A DNA stretch of 64,000 nucleotides, taken from positions 2,125,001-2,189,000 of the forward strand of contig NZ_QYUL01000001.1 of NCBI RefSeq assembly GCF_003590795.1, read 5' to 3'. Both the position numbers and the translations under genes were made by a program. The stretch is from Azospirillum cavernae (GTDB lineage: Bacteria > Pseudomonadota > Alphaproteobacteria > Azospirillales > Azospirillaceae). This document shows, one piece after another, positions 26,758-34,577 of this stretch. Numbering within the stretch: the stretch's first letter is position 1; each line of letters starts with the position of its first letter. The notes beneath the pieces were generated by a model. That model was not told where the DNA came from. It was given only the letters and a program-made list of their open reading frames with translations, and ran no database searches.

Positions 26758-27109
26758 TGTTTTTTTTGACGGTGAAGCCGCTGGCGATCAGGAAGCGCGA
26801 CAGCGAGGCGGGGTGAGCCGTGACCCCGCGCTCGGCTTTCAGCTTGGCCGCCAGTTCCGGCATGGTGATGTCGCCCTGCGCCTCCACCCAACCGATCAGA
26901 AGCGCGGCGTGGGGAGCCAGTTTGCCGCCTCCCGGCGGACGTCCTTGCCGCGCTGGTTCCAGCGATCCCGTCGTCGCCATCCGCTGGGCAAGGCGGATGC
27001 TCATGCTGGCGCTCACGTCAAACCGACGCGCCGCTGCCCGGCGTGACCCGCCTTGCTCGATCTCACCGTAAATCCGAACACGAAGATCCGACGAATAGCT
27101 CTGACCCAT
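26729..27109 (-). CDS. IS630 transposase, DNA-binding part (orfA)
   Basis: 126 residues. The N-terminal helix-turn-helix (SYSSDLRVRIYGEIEQGGSR, then AAARRFDVSASMSIRLAQR) binds the terminal repeats. A G-R-P-P-G-G-G-K-L linker and a second helical region follow, ending in F-T-V-K-K just at the A8 tract. Past it the 0 frame soon stops. Slippage giving a net +1 shift (or one lost A) would fuse it to the catalytic frame. Gene order and length match intact IS630 copies, so the element may still be active. Confidence 0.8.
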   Translation of the reverse strand: MGQSYSSDLRVRIYGEIEQGGSRRAAARRFDVSASMSIRLAQRMATTGSLEPARQGRPPGGGKLAPHAALLIGWVEAQGDITMPELAAKLKAERGVTAHPASLSRFLIASGFTVKKNSAGDRSRSR

Positions 27110-27327
27110 GTTTCACCTCCAACTACCGTGAATCATGGCGAAAAAACAAACGCAAGCCTTCGATTCAGATTTCACGCGCGATGCTCTAATATACGCAGAT
27201 TTTATAGTGAGATAATATTCGCTTACCATCAATACAATTAAACAATGCAGCGGGTGAATTTATTTCTGATATTTATATTGATCTTCTGGGCAATCATCCA
27301 AAAGACAACCCACTCCAACATCCTATT

Positions 27328-27370
27328 TAATCTGTGTTTATCTGTGTTCATCGGTGTCAAAAAAATCCCC
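27328..27370 (-). repeat. Right arm of long inverted-repeat element
   Basis: TAATCTGTGTTTATCTGTG, then TTCATCGGTGTC and an A-run ending in CCCC: the reverse complement of 26094-26138. The 139 bases between the insertion sequence and this arm (27189-27327) are strikingly AT-rich, with no convincing ORF. Confidence 0.75.
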
Positions 27371-27375
27371 GCCCC

Positions 27376-28026
27376 TCACTCCCCCAGATTGACAATCTCC
27401 ACCCGCCGATTCGCCGCCGCCGTTGGCTGATCGGGCAACAGCAATTCCCGCATTCCGCGCCCAGAGGCTTCCAGGCGGTTGGCGGCGATGTGGTGATGGC
27501 CGGTCAGATAGGCGACCACCGCCAAGGCCCGCCGTTCCGACAGAGCGAGATTCGCCGCGTCGCCGCCCACCGCGTCGGTGTGGCCGACGACGCGGAAGCG
27601 CGTCGATCCGGCGGCGGGCGCGGTCATGACCGCCGCAACCCGGTCCAGAATCACCCGCGATTCCGACCGGATGGCCGTCGCGTTGAAATCGAACTCCACC
27701 CGGAACGCCGCCTTCAGCTCCGGCGGAGCCGCCACGGGCGCGGCGGCTTGCGCGGGAATCGCGCCCGGCTTGGCGGCGGCCAGCGGCGGAACAACGGCGG
27801 GCGGAAGCACGGCGGGCGGCGGAGCGGCGGGGCGCTGCATCCGCAGGGGCGGGCAACCGGGACCGGCGACGCCCAACAGCGCCGCCTGAATCTCGCACTC
27901 GCTGGGGTTCGGCCCCAAGGGAACGGCGGTCATCGGGGACGCGTTCAGGGGCGACGTCTGCGCCAGGGCGGGAAGCGCCGCAGCGATCAACAGCCCGGCA
28001 AGGCCAGCAAGAGGGATCACGCGCAT
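27376..28026 (-). CDS. OmpA-family outer membrane/periplasmic protein
   Basis: 216 residues from ATG 28026. Signal peptide at 1-23 (MRVIPLAGLAGLLIAAALPALAQ). Two cysteines (SECEIQ and GPGCPP) near 41-59, then an Ala/Pro-rich spacer (60-105) and an OmpA C-terminal domain with FRVVGHTDAVGG and A-N-R-R-V-E-I-V. It should bind peptidoglycan non-covalently. It is transcribed towards the type VI fragment and could have served that system, but TssL already carries an OmpA domain, so this is only a possibility. Confidence 0.75.
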   Translation of the reverse strand: MRVIPLAGLAGLLIAAALPALAQTSPLNASPMTAVPLGPNPSECEIQAALLGVAGPGCPPLRMQRPAAPPPAVLPPAVVPPLAAAKPGAIPAQAAAPVAAPPELKAAFRVEFDFNATAIRSESRVILDRVAAVMTAPAAGSTRFRVVGHTDAVGGDAANLALSERRALAVVAYLTGHHHIAANRLEASGRGMRELLLPDQPTAAANRRVEIVNLGE

Positions 28027-28142
28027 GGCCGCATTGTCGGGCCTGCCGACGCGCGCGTCAAATTCCGCGTGGAAGACTTGTGCGCGCCTCTGTACCATCC
28101 CGGTCCGTATCTTTCGCGCCAGGCGCTTGGGAGGAAATAAGA

Positions 28143-29180
28143 ATGACATCGTTGAAGGCTTTGCTCACCGGCTTCGCGTTGGCCGCGCTGACCATTCCGG
28201 CGCTGCTGCCGGGCGTCGCCGCCGCCGCCGACTACAAGGCGGAGTACAAGCTCTCCACCGTTCTGGGCAAGCCCTTCCCCTGGGGCGTCGGCGGCGACCG
28301 CTGGGCCGAGCTGGTCAAGGAGAAGACCAACGGGCGCATCACCGTCAAGATGTACCCCGGCACCTCGCTGGTGAACGGCGACCAGACCAAGGAATTCACC
28401 GCGCTCCGCCAGGGCACCATCGACATGGCGGTCGGCTCGACCATCAACTGGTCGCCGCAGGTGAAGGAGCTGAACCTCTTCTCCCTGCCCTTCCTGATGC
28501 CCGACCACAAGGCCATCGACGCGCTGACCCAGGGTCCGGTCGGCAAGCAATTGTTCGACCTGCTGGCCACCAAGGATGTGGTTCCGGTGGCATGGGGCGA
28601 GAACGGCTTCCGCGAGATCTCCAACTCCAAGCGTTCGATCAAGACGCCGGAGGATCTGAAGGGTCTGAAGATCCGCGTCGTCGGCTCGCCGCTCTACCTC
28701 GACACCTTCACCGCGTTGGGGGCCAACCCGACGCAAATGAGCTGGGCCGACGCGCAGCCCGCCCTGTCCACCGGCGCCGTCGATGGTCAGGAAAACCCGC
28801 TGACCATCTTCACCGCCGCCAAGCTGCCGACGCTGGGGCAAAAGCATCTGACCCTGTGGGGCTACGTCGCCGATCCCTTGATCTTCGTCGTCAACAAAGA
28901 GGTTTGGGCGAGCTGGTCGAAGGAGGATCAAGACGCCGTGCGCGCCGCCGCCGTCCAGGCCGCGACCGAGGAAATCGCCCTGTCCCGCAAGGGCATTTCG
29001 GCGGGCGACGACAGCCTGTTGAAAGAGATCGCCGCCCAGGGCGTGGACGTCGTCCAGCTCACCGCCGATCAACAAAAGGCGTTCCAGAAGGCCACCCAGG
29101 CCGTCTACGACAAATGGGCCAAGCAGATCGGCGCCGATCTGGTGAAGGCGGCGGAAAGCTCCATCGCCGCCCGCAAGTGA
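28143..29180 (+). CDS. TRAP transporter solute-binding protein, DctP family
   Basis: 345 residues. Signal peptide about 1-29, cleaved after AAAA. The DctP fold is recognisable from G-K-P-F-x-W-G-x-x-x-[DN]-R-W-A-E-L-V, FTALRQGTIDMAVG, LFSLPFLMPDH, I-K-T-P-E-D-L-K-G-L-K-I-R, and A-L-S-T-G-A-V-D-G-Q-E-N-P (ligand-contact loop). The arginine before V-V-G-S-P (RVVGS) is the usual carboxylate anchor, so an organic acid ligand is likely. GGAGGAAAT precedes the ATG. No DctQ or DctM membrane subunits lie next to it, so it is an orphan binding protein here. A terminator follows. Confidence 0.85.
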   Translation: MTSLKALLTGFALAALTIPALLPGVAAAADYKAEYKLSTVLGKPFPWGVGGDRWAELVKEKTNGRITVKMYPGTSLVNGDQTKEFTALRQGTIDMAVGSTINWSPQVKELNLFSLPFLMPDHKAIDALTQGPVGKQLFDLLATKDVVPVAWGENGFREISNSKRSIKTPEDLKGLKIRVVGSPLYLDTFTALGANPTQMSWADAQPALSTGAVDGQENPLTIFTAAKLPTLGQKHLTLWGYVADPLIFVVNKEVWASWSKEDQDAVRAAAVQAATEEIALSRKGISAGDDSLLKEIAAQGVDVVQLTADQQKAFQKATQAVYDKWAKQIGADLVKAAESSIAARK

Positions 29181-29189
29181 CGCAACCAA

Positions 29190-29226
29190 CGGCGGCGCCC
29201 GGCCATCCGCCGGGCGGCGCCGTTTC
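29190..29226 (+). terminator. Intrinsic terminator after the TRAP binding protein gene
   Basis: Strong GC hairpin, CGGCGGCGCCCGG pairing with CCGGGCGGCGCCG, followed by TTTCTTTT. Confidence 0.85.
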
Positions 29227-29244
29227 TTTTGAACGCGACCATCC

Positions 29245-29916
29245 ATGACCAACTCCGCCCCCGATCCGAACGCCGAAGCCCTGCCGCGCGCCGCGCGGCT
29301 GCCGCTGATCGGCGGGGCGCTGGCCTTTGATTTCGCCAACACCGCCTCGGGCCGGGGCGGGCCGGAGGCGCGCGATCATCTGACCGCGCCGGACCATGTC
29401 TTGCTGTGGGCCGAGCATGCCGGAATTCTCGACGCCAGCGCGGCGGCGGCCCTGCGCGCCCGCGCCATCGGGCCAACGCCGGAGATTCCCGACCTGCTCG
29501 ACCGCGCGCTGGAGCTGCGGGAGTGCGTGCACGCCATCGCCAGCGCGGTGGCGGCCCACACGCCGCCCGACGCCGACGCTCTCACCCGGTTGAGCACCCT
29601 GACCGCCACCGCGCTGGCGGCGGCGACGCTGGCGGCGACGACGCTGGCGCCGCAGGATGGCGGGTTCCGCTGGTCCTGGCCAACCGATCCGCCGGGGCTG
29701 TGGACGGTTCTGGGGCCAATCGCCCTGTCCGCCGTCGGCCTGCTGCGCGACGGCGACCTGCACCGGCTGAAGCAATGCCACGGCGAGCATTGCGGCTGGA
29801 TCTTCTTCGACACCAGCAAAAACAACTCCCGCCGCTGGTGCGAGATGAGCGTGTGCGGCAACCGGGCCAAGCAGAAGACATTCGCCAAAACGGCCAAGCG
29901 CCGCGCGTCGGACTGA
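29245..29916 (+). CDS. CGNR zinc-finger transcription factor-like protein (ABATE domain)
   Basis: 223 residues. The N-terminal ligand-binding ABATE domain has LIGGALAFDFANTASGRGG; the C-terminal zinc finger has C-x4-C in CHGEHC, W-I-F-F-D-T-S-K-N-N-S-R-R-W-C and the name-giving M-x-x-C-G-N-R. Such proteins are believed to be small-molecule responsive regulators. It lies between two orphan binding-protein genes, so control of one of them is possible but unproven. ATG 29245 is 65 bases after the previous stop. Confidence 0.82.
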   Translation: MTNSAPDPNAEALPRAARLPLIGGALAFDFANTASGRGGPEARDHLTAPDHVLLWAEHAGILDASAAAALRARAIGPTPEIPDLLDRALELRECVHAIASAVAAHTPPDADALTRLSTLTATALAAATLAATTLAPQDGGFRWSWPTDPPGLWTVLGPIALSAVGLLRDGDLHRLKQCHGEHCGWIFFDTSKNNSRRWCEMSVCGNRAKQKTFAKTAKRRASD

Positions 29917-29946
29917 CCGCGCGGCGCTGGACCGTCGCGAGGGCCG

Positions 29947-31059
29947 TTACGGCTTGTCGGCGATCTGCGTGTAAGCGCCCTCATGCCAGCGATAGACGAC
30001 ATAGTCGGTGGATTTGCGGTCGCCCTTGGCGTTGAAGCCCAGCTCGCCGATCACGGTTTTGAAACTGCCCGCGCGCAGGGCGCCGGCCACCTTCGGCGCG
30101 CTGACCGACCCCGCCGTCTTGACCGCGTCGGCCCAGGCCTGGATCGCCGCGTAGGTGTACAGGGTGTAGCCCTCCGGGTCATAGCCGGTCTTGCGGAACG
30201 CCTCGACGACCGTCTGGGCTTCGGGCTTCAAACGCGGATCGGGGCCGAAGGTGAAGAGATAGCCCTCTCCCGCCGCGCCGGTGATGCTCCAAAACTCGTT
30301 GGAGTTCAGCGCGTCGCCCGACATCATCGGAATGGTCAGGCCCTGCTCGCGCATCTGGCGGACGATCAGCGCCGCTTCGGTGTGGTAGCCGCCATAATAC
30401 AGCACATCGACGTTGAGGGATTTCAGCTTCGTCACCACCGAGGTGTAATCCCGCTCGCCCGGCGTGATGGTCTCATACAGGCTTTCCTGGACGCCCGCCT
30501 TGTTCAGGCTGGCCTTGACCGAATCCGCCAGCCCTTTGGAATAGGATTGCTTGTCGTGAATGATGGCGACGCGCGTTCCGGCGAAGCTCTTCATCAGGAA
30601 ATCGGCGGCGTAGGGGCCTTGCTGGTCGTCGCGCCCGCAAACGCGGAACACGGTGGCGTATCCCCGGTCGGTCAGCGTCGGGTTGGTCGAGGCCGGTGAA
30701 ATCTGAAGGATGTTTTCCTCGACATAGACCTGCGAGGCGGGGATGGAGGAGCCGGAGCAGAAATGCCCGGCGACCAGCACCACCTTTTTCCGCGCCAGAT
30801 TGTTGGCCACCGCCACCGCCTGTTTGGGGTCGCACGCGTCGTCGCCAACCTCCAGAACCACCGTTTGACCGACCACGCCGCCAGCGGCGTTCAAATGCTT
30901 GACCGCCATCTCCGCGCCCTGCCGCATCTGGTCGCCGAACGCGGCGTATTGGCCGCTCATCGGCCCCGCCACCGCGATCACCACGTCGGCGCTCGCCGAT
31001 CCGCCCGCCAGCAGGACGCTCGCAAACACGCCCCCGGCGATGGTCCACGTCTTAGCCAT
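29947..31059 (-). CDS. Branched-chain amino acid-type ABC transporter substrate-binding protein
   Basis: 370 residues from ATG 31059, preceded by GGGAGAAAAAAGC. Signal peptide at about 1-24. Type I periplasmic-binding fold (LivJ/LivK family): AVAGPMSGQYAAFGDQMRQG, AVKHLNAAGGVVGQ, G-D-D-A-C-D-P-K-Q-A-V, V-A-G-H-F-C-S-G-S-S-I-P-A and I-S-P-A-S-T-N-P. The paired cysteines of LivK (DDACDP and HFCSG) are kept. The serine/threonine ligand loop is intact. No permease or ATPase genes adjoin it, so its transporter is elsewhere. Confidence 0.88.
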   Translation of the reverse strand: MAKTWTIAGGVFASVLLAGGSASADVVIAVAGPMSGQYAAFGDQMRQGAEMAVKHLNAAGGVVGQTVVLEVGDDACDPKQAVAVANNLARKKVVLVAGHFCSGSSIPASQVYVEENILQISPASTNPTLTDRGYATVFRVCGRDDQQGPYAADFLMKSFAGTRVAIIHDKQSYSKGLADSVKASLNKAGVQESLYETITPGERDYTSVVTKLKSLNVDVLYYGGYHTEAALIVRQMREQGLTIPMMSGDALNSNEFWSITGAAGEGYLFTFGPDPRLKPEAQTVVEAFRKTGYDPEGYTLYTYAAIQAWADAVKTAGSVSAPKVAGALRAGSFKTVIGELGFNAKGDRKSTDYVVYRWHEGAYTQIADKP

Positions 31060-31133
31060 GCTTTTTTCTCCCTGTTTCGCGCGTTGTGGGTGTGTCGCGC
31101 CGTGACCGCCGGACACCGTGGCGGATCCGGAGA

Positions 31134-31964
31134 TCACGGCGCTCGTCGGGCCATCCACCGTCCCCCCGCAGCGATGGCCTGATGAATGGCCCGGTCAAAG
31201 GTCAGCCCATCGCTGGCCCCACCGGGCAACGGCGCCGGATCGGCGGCGTCGTTGGAAAACGCGTCAAAAGACCAGCGGCTGCGCCACAGACCGGCGTCGG
31301 TCAGCTCCAGACGGCCCAGCAACAGCCGATCAACGCCGTAGCGCCGACAAAGCGCCGTGACGGCGGCGGGGCCAATCCCCCCATCGCCAGCGCGGATCAC
31401 CGCCGCATCCTCGGGATCCATGATCGGCAGCGCGAGAGGCAGCGCCCGCCACGCCGCCGCCGCCATCAGCGCCTCGCGCTGGCCGATCCCCCGCGTTCCG
31501 GCGCGGGACAGCGTGAAAGTTCCGCCCGAGTCGCGAATCGTCAGTAAAACCAGAACGGTCGGACGTTCGCCCTGCCAAAGACGGAGTCCCGCGTCGGTCA
31601 AGGCGGCGTCGACCCGCGCCGCGTCGAAGGCGACGCGCAGGCGAAAGCTGCGCTCCCGCGTGCCTTGCTCGTCCATCACCTTTTTCCGGGCCAGACGGTC
31701 TTCGTAGGTCAGCGTCGTCACGAAATCGGCGGGGTGATCGCGCAGAAAGGCGGTTCGCGCGTCGTCCAGCAGCGCGTCATCGCCGGTCAGCCGAACGATC
31801 ACCTGCGCCATCGCCTCGGCAAGGCCGCGCCGCCGCTCCGCCCCGTCGTCCTGCCCGGTGACGACAGCCTCACCCTCATGCAGCGGCCCAACCTCCGCCG
31901 CCTGGGCGAGAAGGGAGGCGGTCGACAGAACAAGGGCGGCGGTCAGAACATGGCGCAGGCGCAT
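31134..31964 (-). CDS. DUF2066 family periplasmic protein
   Basis: 276 residues from ATG 31964. Signal peptide about 1-22. The DUF2066 pattern covers the mature protein: A-E-A-M-A-Q-V-I-V-R-L-T-G-D, A-x-x-F-V-T-T-L-x-Y-E-D, R-L-R-V-A-F-D-A-A-R-V-D-A-A-L, then a C-terminal part with LLLGRLELTD. Function unknown; in other genomes such genes lie near DNA-replication initiator homologs (hda), which I do not see here. It starts about 400 bases from the next ORF. Confidence 0.7.
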   Translation of the reverse strand: MRLRHVLTAALVLSTASLLAQAAEVGPLHEGEAVVTGQDDGAERRRGLAEAMAQVIVRLTGDDALLDDARTAFLRDHPADFVTTLTYEDRLARKKVMDEQGTRERSFRLRVAFDAARVDAALTDAGLRLWQGERPTVLVLLTIRDSGGTFTLSRAGTRGIGQREALMAAAAWRALPLALPIMDPEDAAVIRAGDGGIGPAAVTALCRRYGVDRLLLGRLELTDAGLWRSRWSFDAFSNDAADPAPLPGGASDGLTFDRAIHQAIAAGGRWMARRAP

Positions 31965-32003
31965 GGGTCGGCCCCGGATCGGGTGCGTGGCGGAATTGAA
32001 CAA

Positions 32004-32375
32004 CGCCCCGACCCTAGCACAGTCGGAAAACCATCAAAACACATTTAGATGGTTATTTTTTGACGGCACCGCTCCCACCCACCACCTGGGAACCGCGCGA
32101 TGACGCGACGCAAACGCAGCGCAGATTGCTATTATTACATTTCGTCACAATATTCAGAATTTTGTTTCAACTGAGACATCTCAGTTCCAAAGCACAAGGC
32201 CGTCATCGCGGCAATCATCCCTGAAGAAGTCGCTGACAAACGCCGCCCAATCCTGCGCCCTTGATGACGCAACCATCATTTTTTACGAGCAAGGATGGAC
32301 TTCCCGAACGATTCGGCGGTAAATTCTTGACCGATTACGATGTCTTCGCGGAACGACGATAAGGACGGAAGGGGC
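32004..32375. other. AT-richer intergenic region with no convincing gene
   Basis: 372 bases between the DUF2066 gene and the leader ORF. It is visibly richer in A/T than its surroundings (32036-32170). It holds one good palindrome at 32169-32186 and scattered T-runs, but no ORF with a ribosome site in either strand. Confidence 0.5.
32169..32186. promoter_or_regulatory. Perfect 8-base inverted repeat, operator-like
   Basis: AACTGAGA-CA-TCTCAGTT. There is no following T-run, so it is more like a protein-binding site than a terminator. It lies 190 bases before the leader ORF of cassette B and 180 bases before the divergent DUF2066 gene. Confidence 0.45.
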
Positions 32376-32411
32376 ATGACCAACCGCAAGGTCAGCGCGG
32401 GCGTCCGATGA
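32376..32411 (+). CDS. 11-codon leader ORF coupled to cassette B
   Basis: ATG at 32376 with GGAAGGGGC upstream encodes MTNRKVSAGVR and stops at TGA 32409-32411. The stop overlaps the next start as ATGA (ATG 32408). The first cassette gene has no good ribosome site of its own except inside this mini-ORF, so translation of the leader would feed directly into it. Coding is inferred from the ribosome site and the overlap only. Confidence 0.4.
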   Translation: MTNRKVSAGVR

Positions 32412-33010
32412 CCTCCTCGTCGGCGCAGGGCTTGGGCGGCGACGATTACGTCGTCCTGCTGTCCTTGCTGTGCATGGCTGGAACCCTGCTGTTCCTGGTG
32501 ATTCGCCGCGCCCTCATCACGCTGAAGGAGCGCGCGGTCAAACAGGTTGGCGCCAGATTGATGGCCGAGCGCGACGCGCTGGAGGTCCGGGCCAACGAAT
32601 TGGAAGCGATGCAAACGGAGATCGAGGCGCAAAAGGCCGTCCTGGTCGATCTGGCGGCGGAAAAGCTGATTCTGACCCGGCGCGGCAAGAAACGCGCCTC
32701 CGGCTCCCGCCGTTTCATCCACGAGATTGGCCGGGAGGAGCCGGGGCGGCATCGGTTCCGCTTCACCCTGTCGATGAGTCCCGGCGCCATGCAGCGCCCC
32801 GACGCCAAGGCGGTGATCCATCCGGCGATCTGGCCCTTCCAGAACGAGGCGCAGGTCTGGGCCAGCGATTTGCTCGCCGCGCAAATGCTGACCCGCAGCA
32901 TCTTCAACGAGGCCGTCGGCGTGGTGGTCGGCGTTGTTGGCGACGTTGTAGGCGGCGCCGACGACGCGCCCGCCCCATCCCCGGTGGAACAGGGAGCGAC
33001 GGCGCCATGA
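32408..33010 (+). CDS. Uncharacterised membrane/coiled-coil protein, cassette B first gene
   Basis: 200 residues. Membrane segment about 13-33 (VVLLSLLCMAGTLLFLVI), then a charged coiled coil (about 35-85, ERDALEVRANELEAMQTEIE). The C-terminal part has R-R-F-I-H-E-I-G-R-E-E, F-R-F-T-L-S-M-S-P-G, V-I-H-P-A-I-W-P-F-Q-N-E-A-Q-V-W-A and a Val/Gly-rich hydrophobic stretch near 165-182 that could touch the membrane. It corresponds segment by segment to the 188-residue product of 16872-17438. Its stop overlaps the next start as ATGA. Function unknown. Confidence 0.6.
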   Translation: MTSSSAQGLGGDDYVVLLSLLCMAGTLLFLVIRRALITLKERAVKQVGARLMAERDALEVRANELEAMQTEIEAQKAVLVDLAAEKLILTRRGKKRASGSRRFIHEIGREEPGRHRFRFTLSMSPGAMQRPDAKAVIHPAIWPFQNEAQVWASDLLAAQMLTRSIFNEAVGVVVGVVGDVVGGADDAPAPSPVEQGATAP

Positions 33011-33501
33011 CCATGCTGTGGCTGTTGGCGACGATGCTGACCTTGGGGTTCGGCGCGATGGGGGAACGTTATCTCCGCGTCCGGGCCGACCGCCAAACCG
33101 CCAAACTGAAGGCGTTGATGGAGCGTCTGGACGTCTACGACAATTACAACAAGCTCGCCGCCGTCCGCCGGGCAGAGGTCGAAGAGGCGCTGTCCACCCT
33201 GAATCAAGAGGTGGCCGCCGCGCAAGCCGAGGTGCGCGGCCACCAATCCGCCCTGGAGGCGGCAGAGAGCCAAGCCCCGCTGGAGTTCCATTGCTTTGAC
33301 CGGGTGGCGCGCGCCGACGGCCAACTCTGGTACGTCGCGGTGGAGGCGTTGGACGACAAGGCGCCCTGGACCGGCGTGAAGCATTACGCCCTGGTCGCCG
33401 AAAACGCCGAAGACGCCCGCCGCCGCATCCAGGAACGCCACCCAACCCCCAACAGCGTCGCCATCGGCCCACCAACCCCGCTGACGCTGCCGGAGCGTTG
33501 A
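33007..33501 (+). CDS. Uncharacterised membrane-anchored protein, cassette B second gene
   Basis: 164 residues. N-terminal anchor (MLWLLATMLTLGFGAMG), coiled coil about 30-88 (DNYNKLAAVRRAEVEEALST), and a small C-terminal domain with E-F-H-C-F-D-R, W-Y-V-A-V-E-A-L, Y-A-L-V-A-E-N-A-E-D-A-R-R-R-I and S-V-A-I-G-P-P. This last domain is shared with the 170-residue product of 16347-16859. The ATGA overlap with its partner points to a stoichiometric complex. No known family is recognised. Confidence 0.6.
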   Translation: MTMLWLLATMLTLGFGAMGERYLRVRADRQTAKLKALMERLDVYDNYNKLAAVRRAEVEEALSTLNQEVAAAQAEVRGHQSALEAAESQAPLEFHCFDRVARADGQLWYVAVEALDDKAPWTGVKHYALVAENAEDARRRIQERHPTPNSVAIGPPTPLTLPER

Positions 33502-33617
33502 GCAGGCGCTGCGCCCAGCATACAACCAAAGGACTTTGTTTTTGGTCTCTATGTGCCGAAAAATACTTATAAAAGCCGTTTTCTCATCTCCTTTCTTTTC
33601 CCCGATAAAAAACATCC

Positions 33618-33623
33618 TATAAT
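33618..33623 (+). promoter_or_regulatory. Consensus -10 box before the SGHYRP-motif gene
   Basis: TATAAT at 33618-33623 in an AT-rich stretch; the region expected for -35 is T/C-rich (CTTTCTTTTC) rather than TTGACA. Transcription would start near 33630, which favours the ATG at 33651 over the GTG at 33633. Confidence 0.45.
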
Positions 33624-33650
33624 GGAGGTCCTGTGACCAATAGGAGTCGC

Positions 33651-34577
33651 ATGATGACAAAATTCACGTCCCCTCCTGCGACCAAGTTCGGCCCATCACC
33701 CGCCCAGCGCCAACAAGCCCCGGCGGCTCGACCAGCGCACGCTCCTCCGCCAACTCGCTTTGGGACGCCCCCCATCGTTCAGCCAAAGCCAGCGCACAAT
33801 CAACCAGCGCCGGGGCCAAAACCAATTCAGGCAAAGATGTTTGAGCGCCCCGGCCAAACGCCTCCTCAGCCCCGACGTCAGCCAGGCGGGCAAGTCGTGC
33901 AACCTTTCAGCGCCGTCAGCAACGCTGTGGGCCGCATGTGGAATCGATTCTTAGGATTCGACGGACTCGACACAGCCATGTCGGAAGCCTTTGCCGAAGG
34001 GCTGGAATCGATCGATCATTTTCTGTACAGCCGGGATGGCTTCGCACTGAACTCGCACCGGGGTGAGCAGTTCCAGAGCGAATGGCAGCGCTTTCAAAAT
34101 GCGCCGGGCGCAGGAGCTGGCATTTTCTGCCATCAGGACAATCCGGCGGGCTTCCGGCAGCGTGTGTTGTCTGGCGAAGGATTTATCTGGGCGCTCACGG
34201 AAGAAGAGCGATTGGTCGTCGGCACGTCGTCCGGCGTCGTCAACCATTCGATTCTGGCGCGCGGAAGCGCGGTCATCGGTGCAGGCGAGGGAACTCTCCG
34301 CCACACGCCTCAAGAGCGCCTGTGGCTTGAATGGAAGCATGAAGAGCGCTTGCAAAGCATAGGCGCCTACGACGGCTTTGGCGATGATATGAAGGAGCGT
34401 TACAACGAACTTCGCGACATGAATCTGACGCAACCCCCACAACGTCAGTCGGGAACCGTGGTGTTGGATTTTGGCAGCGGCCATTATCGGCCCAAAAGCG
34501 GCTGGCGGCGAGTTCTCACGGCTTGGCAGAACGCTGGATTCTTCGCCGTGGTCGATGAAACCTCACGCTTCAAGTAG
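33651..34577 (+). CDS. Putative effector-like protein with proline/FG-Q repeat leader and C-terminal SGHYRP motif
   Basis: 308 residues from ATG 33651 (TAGGAG upstream). Residues 1-85 are low-complexity with a loosely repeated motif: P-P-A-T-K-F-G-P-S-P-A-Q, P-P-T-R-F-G-T-P-P-I-V-Q-P-K, P-K-P-I-Q-A-K, and G-G-Q-V-V-Q-P-F-S. A globular domain follows with F-L-Y-S-R-D-G, then near the end T-V-V-L-D-F-G-S-G-H-Y-R-P-K-S-G-W and AWQNAGFFAVVDE. S-G-H-Y-x-P near the C-terminus resembles the tail of several large secreted or polymorphic-toxin-like proteins; this is recollection, not a match I can verify. There is no signal peptide. GC content is lower than that of the flanking genes and it stands alone next to the prophage attachment remnant, which suggests acquisition. 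Confidence 0.55.
   Translation: MMTKFTSPPATKFGPSPAQRQQAPAARPAHAPPPTRFGTPPIVQPKPAHNQPAPGPKPIQAKMFERPGQTPPQPRRQPGGQVVQPFSAVSNAVGRMWNRFLGFDGLDTAMSEAFAEGLESIDHFLYSRDGFALNSHRGEQFQSEWQRFQNAPGAGAGIFCHQDNPAGFRQRVLSGEGFIWALTEEERLVVGTSSGVVNHSILARGSAVIGAGEGTLRHTPQERLWLEWKHEERLQSIGAYDGFGDDMKERYNELRDMNLTQPPQRQSGTVVLDFGSGHYRPKSGWRRVLTAWQNAGFFAVVDETSRFK

Larger units (their letters stand above)
26139..27186 (-). mobile_element. IS630-family insertion sequence
   Basis: 1,048 bp with imperfect terminal inverted repeats: the left end reads GAGCATCGAGCGCTTAATCT, the right end (minus strand) GAGCATCGCGCGTGAAATCT. It is flanked by TA on both sides (26137-26138 and 27187-27188), the target duplication expected for IS630/Tc1-mariner transposition. 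Two overlapping minus-strand frames encode the helix-turn-helix and the DDE catalytic halves; joining them needs a frameshift at an A8 run. Confidence 0.88.
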
